Assembly: GCA_013036995.1 (NCBI GenBank)
Contig: JAAOXG010000076.1
Location: 1 to 44,983 of the forward strand
Length of the DNA stretch: 44,983 bases
Direction: 5' to 3'
From: Lacrimispora defluvii
GTDB lineage: Bacteria > Bacillota > Clostridia > Lachnospirales > Lachnospiraceae
The position numbers and the translations under genes are program-made. Each line of letters opens with the position of its first letter. The stretch's first letter is position 1. Under the pieces are notes generated by a model that was not told the origin of the DNA, searched no databases, and worked only from the letters and a program-made list of their open reading frames with translations. Positions 42,893-44,983 of this stretch are shown in pieces.

Positions 42893-43672
42893 ATGATAAA
42901 AAAAGATAGTAAATCAATTAAGCCAATAGAAGAATTACCTACAGTTTCGGTGATTATTCCTGCTTATAATGCTAGTAAATATATAGATACAGCAATTAAT
43001 TCTGTATTCTTACAAAATGTTCCAGTAGAATTAATTGTGGTTGATGATTGTTCGAGTGATAACTTGGACATAGTTATGAATAAATACTTGGGATTAAAAA
43101 ATATAGTATATATAAAAAATGAAAGGAATTTAGGCGTAGCTAAATCTCGTAATTTGGGTGTACGTAAATCTAAAGGAGATTATGTTGCCTATTTAGACGC
43201 TGATGATTGGTGGATGGAGGGAAAGCTAGAAAAACAAATATCAATCATGAAAAAGACTGGTGTTGTTTTATGTTCTACAGGAAGGGAATTAGTTTATTCT
43301 AACGGTGAATCAACAGGAAGGTATATTCCGGTGAAAAAGCATATTTCATATAAATCGTTATTATATCATAATAGCATTAATTGCTCGTCGGTTCTTGTTT
43401 TGTCGGAGGTTGCTAAGGAATTTCCCATGGGAAATGATGAGATTCATGAGGATTATATAACTTGGTTGAAAATATTGAAAAAGTATAAAAAAGCCTATGG
43501 AATTGATGAACCTTATTTGAAATATAGACTTACAGGTAACGGTAAGTCAAGAAATAAAATAAAATCTGCACGCATGACTTTTCTCGTATATCGACATATG
43601 GGTTTTGGATATTTAAAATCTATATATTATTTTATATGTTATGCAGTACATGGAATGAAAAAATATATATAA
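42893..43672 (+). CDS. GT2 glycosyltransferase
   Basis: A 259-residue GT-A enzyme of normal length: VSVIIPAYNASKYIDTAINS near residue 15, LIVVDDCSSDN, NERNLGVAKSRNLGVRKSKG, and the metal-binding AYLDADDWW motif near residue 103. ATG 42893 has a GGGAG site at 7-base spacing, so the upstream TTG is rejected. The C-terminal 40 residues are hydrophobic and basic and may touch the membrane. It should add one sugar of the repeat unit; donor and linkage are unknown. The gap before it (42622-42892) shows only AT-rich sequence. Confidence 0.88.
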   Translation: MIKKDSKSIKPIEELPTVSVIIPAYNASKYIDTAINSVFLQNVPVELIVVDDCSSDNLDIVMNKYLGLKNIVYIKNERNLGVAKSRNLGVRKSKGDYVAYLDADDWWMEGKLEKQISIMKKTGVVLCSTGRELVYSNGESTGRYIPVKKHISYKSLLYHNSINCSSVLVLSEVAKEFPMGNDEIHEDYITWLKILKKYKKAYGIDEPYLKYRLTGNGKSRNKIKSARMTFLVYRHMGFGYLKSIYYFICYAVHGMKKYI

Positions 43673-43740
43673 ATAATAAATAATTTTATATAAATAAAGG
43701 TTTACAAGCTATCATATTAAGAATGAAAGTGAGTAGAAAA

Positions 43741-44811
43741 ATGAAAGTTTGTATTGTAACATATGATGAATATATTAATATTCCCTATATATCAAAATAT
43801 GAACGTATATTAAAACAGTATAAAATAGAGTATGATGTTATTTTATGGGATAGAAGAAATATTCTTGCAAATGATAATAAACCTAAAAATTACTTTGTTT
43901 TTAATAGTGTAATTAGAAAGTCGAAGATTTCAAAAGTAATCCCTTTTTACAAATGGAGTAGGTTTACTTTAAATATACTAAAAACAATTAATTATGATAA
44001 AATTATTGTGCTTACTACTTTACCTGCGATATTAATTTATAAATTTTTAATTAAAAAATATCACGATATGTTTCTATTAGATATAAGAGATTTTACATAT
44101 GAAAACATAAATATATATAAGAAGAGGGTTGATAAACTAATATCGAAATCTGCCTTGACATTTATTTCATCGGAAGGTTTTAAAAGCTGGCTGAACGATA
44201 GCAATAAACTTTACTTAACTCATAATATATCTAATATTGAAAAGGAAAAACAGATTACGCAATTAAAAATGAATAATTCAAATCTAGTTATTGGTTTTGT
44301 AGGCGGTATAAGATATTATAAAGAGAACTGTAAAATTATAGATAATTTTAAAAACAAATCTAACATACAAATGTTATATGTAGGAAAAACGCATGCAGGA
44401 ATAGAATTAGAAAATTATTGCGAAAAAAACAATATATATAATGTGAGTTTTAAACCAGCTTATCAAAATATAGAGAAACCATTTATTTATGAAGATATTG
44501 ATTTTATAAACTCAATATACGGATCGGATAATCAAATTGTTAAGACAGCTCTTCCTAATAAGTTGTATGATTGTATCTTATTTAAGAAACCAATTATAGT
44601 ATCTAGTAATACTTATTTGTCCAAGATTGTAAATGAATATAATTTGGGATTCGATGTAAATCTTGATAAAGATAATCTATATGAGAAATTATTGAATTAT
44701 GTAGAGGTGTTTGATGATCAGTTGTTTTTGGAGGGATGTAATGCTTTAAAAAATAAAGTCTTACAGGAAGAAAAATATGCAGAAGAAAAGTTTATAGAAT
44801 TTATAGAATAG
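43741..44811 (+). CDS. Glycosyltransferase, GT4-like
   Basis: A 356-residue protein with a GT-B look. The N-terminal half reads MKVCIVTYDEYINIPYISKY and DVILWDRRN; the C-terminal half has LVIGFVGGIRYYKENCKII, MLYVGKTHAG, and a donor-site-like PNKLYDCILFKKPIIVSSNT, where Glu/Asp and small residues bind nucleotide sugar in GT4 enzymes. ATG 43741 matches the usual family start; ATG 43723 is also possible, and neither has a strong ribosome site. It is very AT-rich (many AAT, ATA, TTA codons). It should build the same repeat unit as its neighbours. The exact family is a moderate-confidence call. Confidence 0.72.
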   Translation: MKVCIVTYDEYINIPYISKYERILKQYKIEYDVILWDRRNILANDNKPKNYFVFNSVIRKSKISKVIPFYKWSRFTLNILKTINYDKIIVLTTLPAILIYKFLIKKYHDMFLLDIRDFTYENINIYKKRVDKLISKSALTFISSEGFKSWLNDSNKLYLTHNISNIEKEKQITQLKMNNSNLVIGFVGGIRYYKENCKIIDNFKNKSNIQMLYVGKTHAGIELENYCEKNNIYNVSFKPAYQNIEKPFIYEDIDFINSIYGSDNQIVKTALPNKLYDCILFKKPIIVSSNTYLSKIVNEYNLGFDVNLDKDNLYEKLLNYVEVFDDQLFLEGCNALKNKVLQEEKYAEEKFIEFIE

Positions 44812-44822
44812 GATATAAAATA

Positions 44823-44983
44823 ATGAATTTAATTGAAAAAGGTTTAATGTATTTTAAATCAGAAGGTTTATCATATACATTGAAGAAAACTACACATAAG
44901 ATTTATAAAGAAATTAAAAAAATTCCCTCTATTGTTATTGAAAAATTGTATGCTGAAAAAGTTGTTATACAATTAGCTAATAT
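44823..44983 (+). CDS. Start of a gene cut by the window end, function unknown
   Basis: An open frame from ATG 44823 runs 53 codons to the window edge with no stop (MNLIEKGLMYFKSEGLSYTL, then KKTTHKIYKEIKKI). It begins 11 bases after the previous stop, in the same direction and with the same AT-rich codon style. N termini of this kind, a basic helix with a FKSEGLSYTLKK pattern, occur on large glycosyltransferases of capsule loci, but too little is visible to assign it. Confidence 0.55.
   Translation, partial: MNLIEKGLMYFKSEGLSYTLKKTTHKIYKEIKKIPSIVIEKLYAEKVVIQLAN

Overview
The window looks like chromosome of a spore-forming anaerobic member of the Lachnospiraceae; Lacrimispora or the [Clostridium] saccharolyticum group is my guess from gene content and style, not a search result. 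Supporting this are an NfnAB-type electron-bifurcating transhydrogenase, a LysM/GH18 spore-cortex-type hydrolase, YesM/YesN sugar sensing, strong AGGAGG ribosome sites and long runs of choline-binding-type repeats. No tRNA, rRNA or CRISPR array was seen.

Layout. 1-4300: a PucR-type regulator, then nfnA-nfnB, ending in a terminator shared with the convergent, AT-rich LysM/GH18 gene (4303-5607). 5834-15155: a sugar sensing and uptake block, made of a membrane-anchored sugar-binding protein, YesM-type kinase, YesN-type regulator, a XylF-like lipoprotein, then a ChvE-type binding protein with its ATPase and permease. 15156-15731: non-coding, holding a terminator, a decayed holin-like type I toxin locus whose antisense RNA still looks intact, and a GC-rich hairpin. 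15732-29628: one long co-directional surface-glycan operon comprising rfbC, a Wzm/Wzt exporter, a methyltransferase, a kinase-like/coiled-coil/GT2/GT4 giant, the four-gene GDP-D-glycero-D-manno-heptose pathway, two polytopic membrane proteins and a polyprenyl-phosphate glycosyltransferase. 29739-36831: cell-wall choline region, with a GH25 lysozyme and two other proteins carrying choline-binding-type repeats plus an HTH-LicC-LicA fusion that would make CDP-choline. 36842-39246: a scrapyard with a 103-bp tandem duplication, a dead group II intron and a head-to-tail IS30/ISL3 fragment. 39340-44983: a very AT-rich second polysaccharide locus (Wzy/ligase-like protein, WbaP-like initiating transferase, two glycosyltransferases, one gene cut by the window end).

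How they fit. The binding-protein/kinase/regulator trio probably senses an extracellular pentose or related sugar and switches on the ChvE-type importer. The large glycan operon resembles Gram-negative ABC-exported O-antigens (E. coli O8/O9) and Gram-positive S-layer glycans: Wzt has a C-terminal glycan-binding-type domain, and beside it sit a methyltransferase and a kinase-like domain plus coiled coil, the parts of a WbdD-type chain terminator, here split and fused to the glycosyltransferases. The choline genes suggest a choline-decorated envelope onto which the repeat proteins dock. The AT-rich locus past the mobile-element scar looks like a separately acquired capsule or exopolysaccharide cluster. 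All assignments come from motif reading without database searches.
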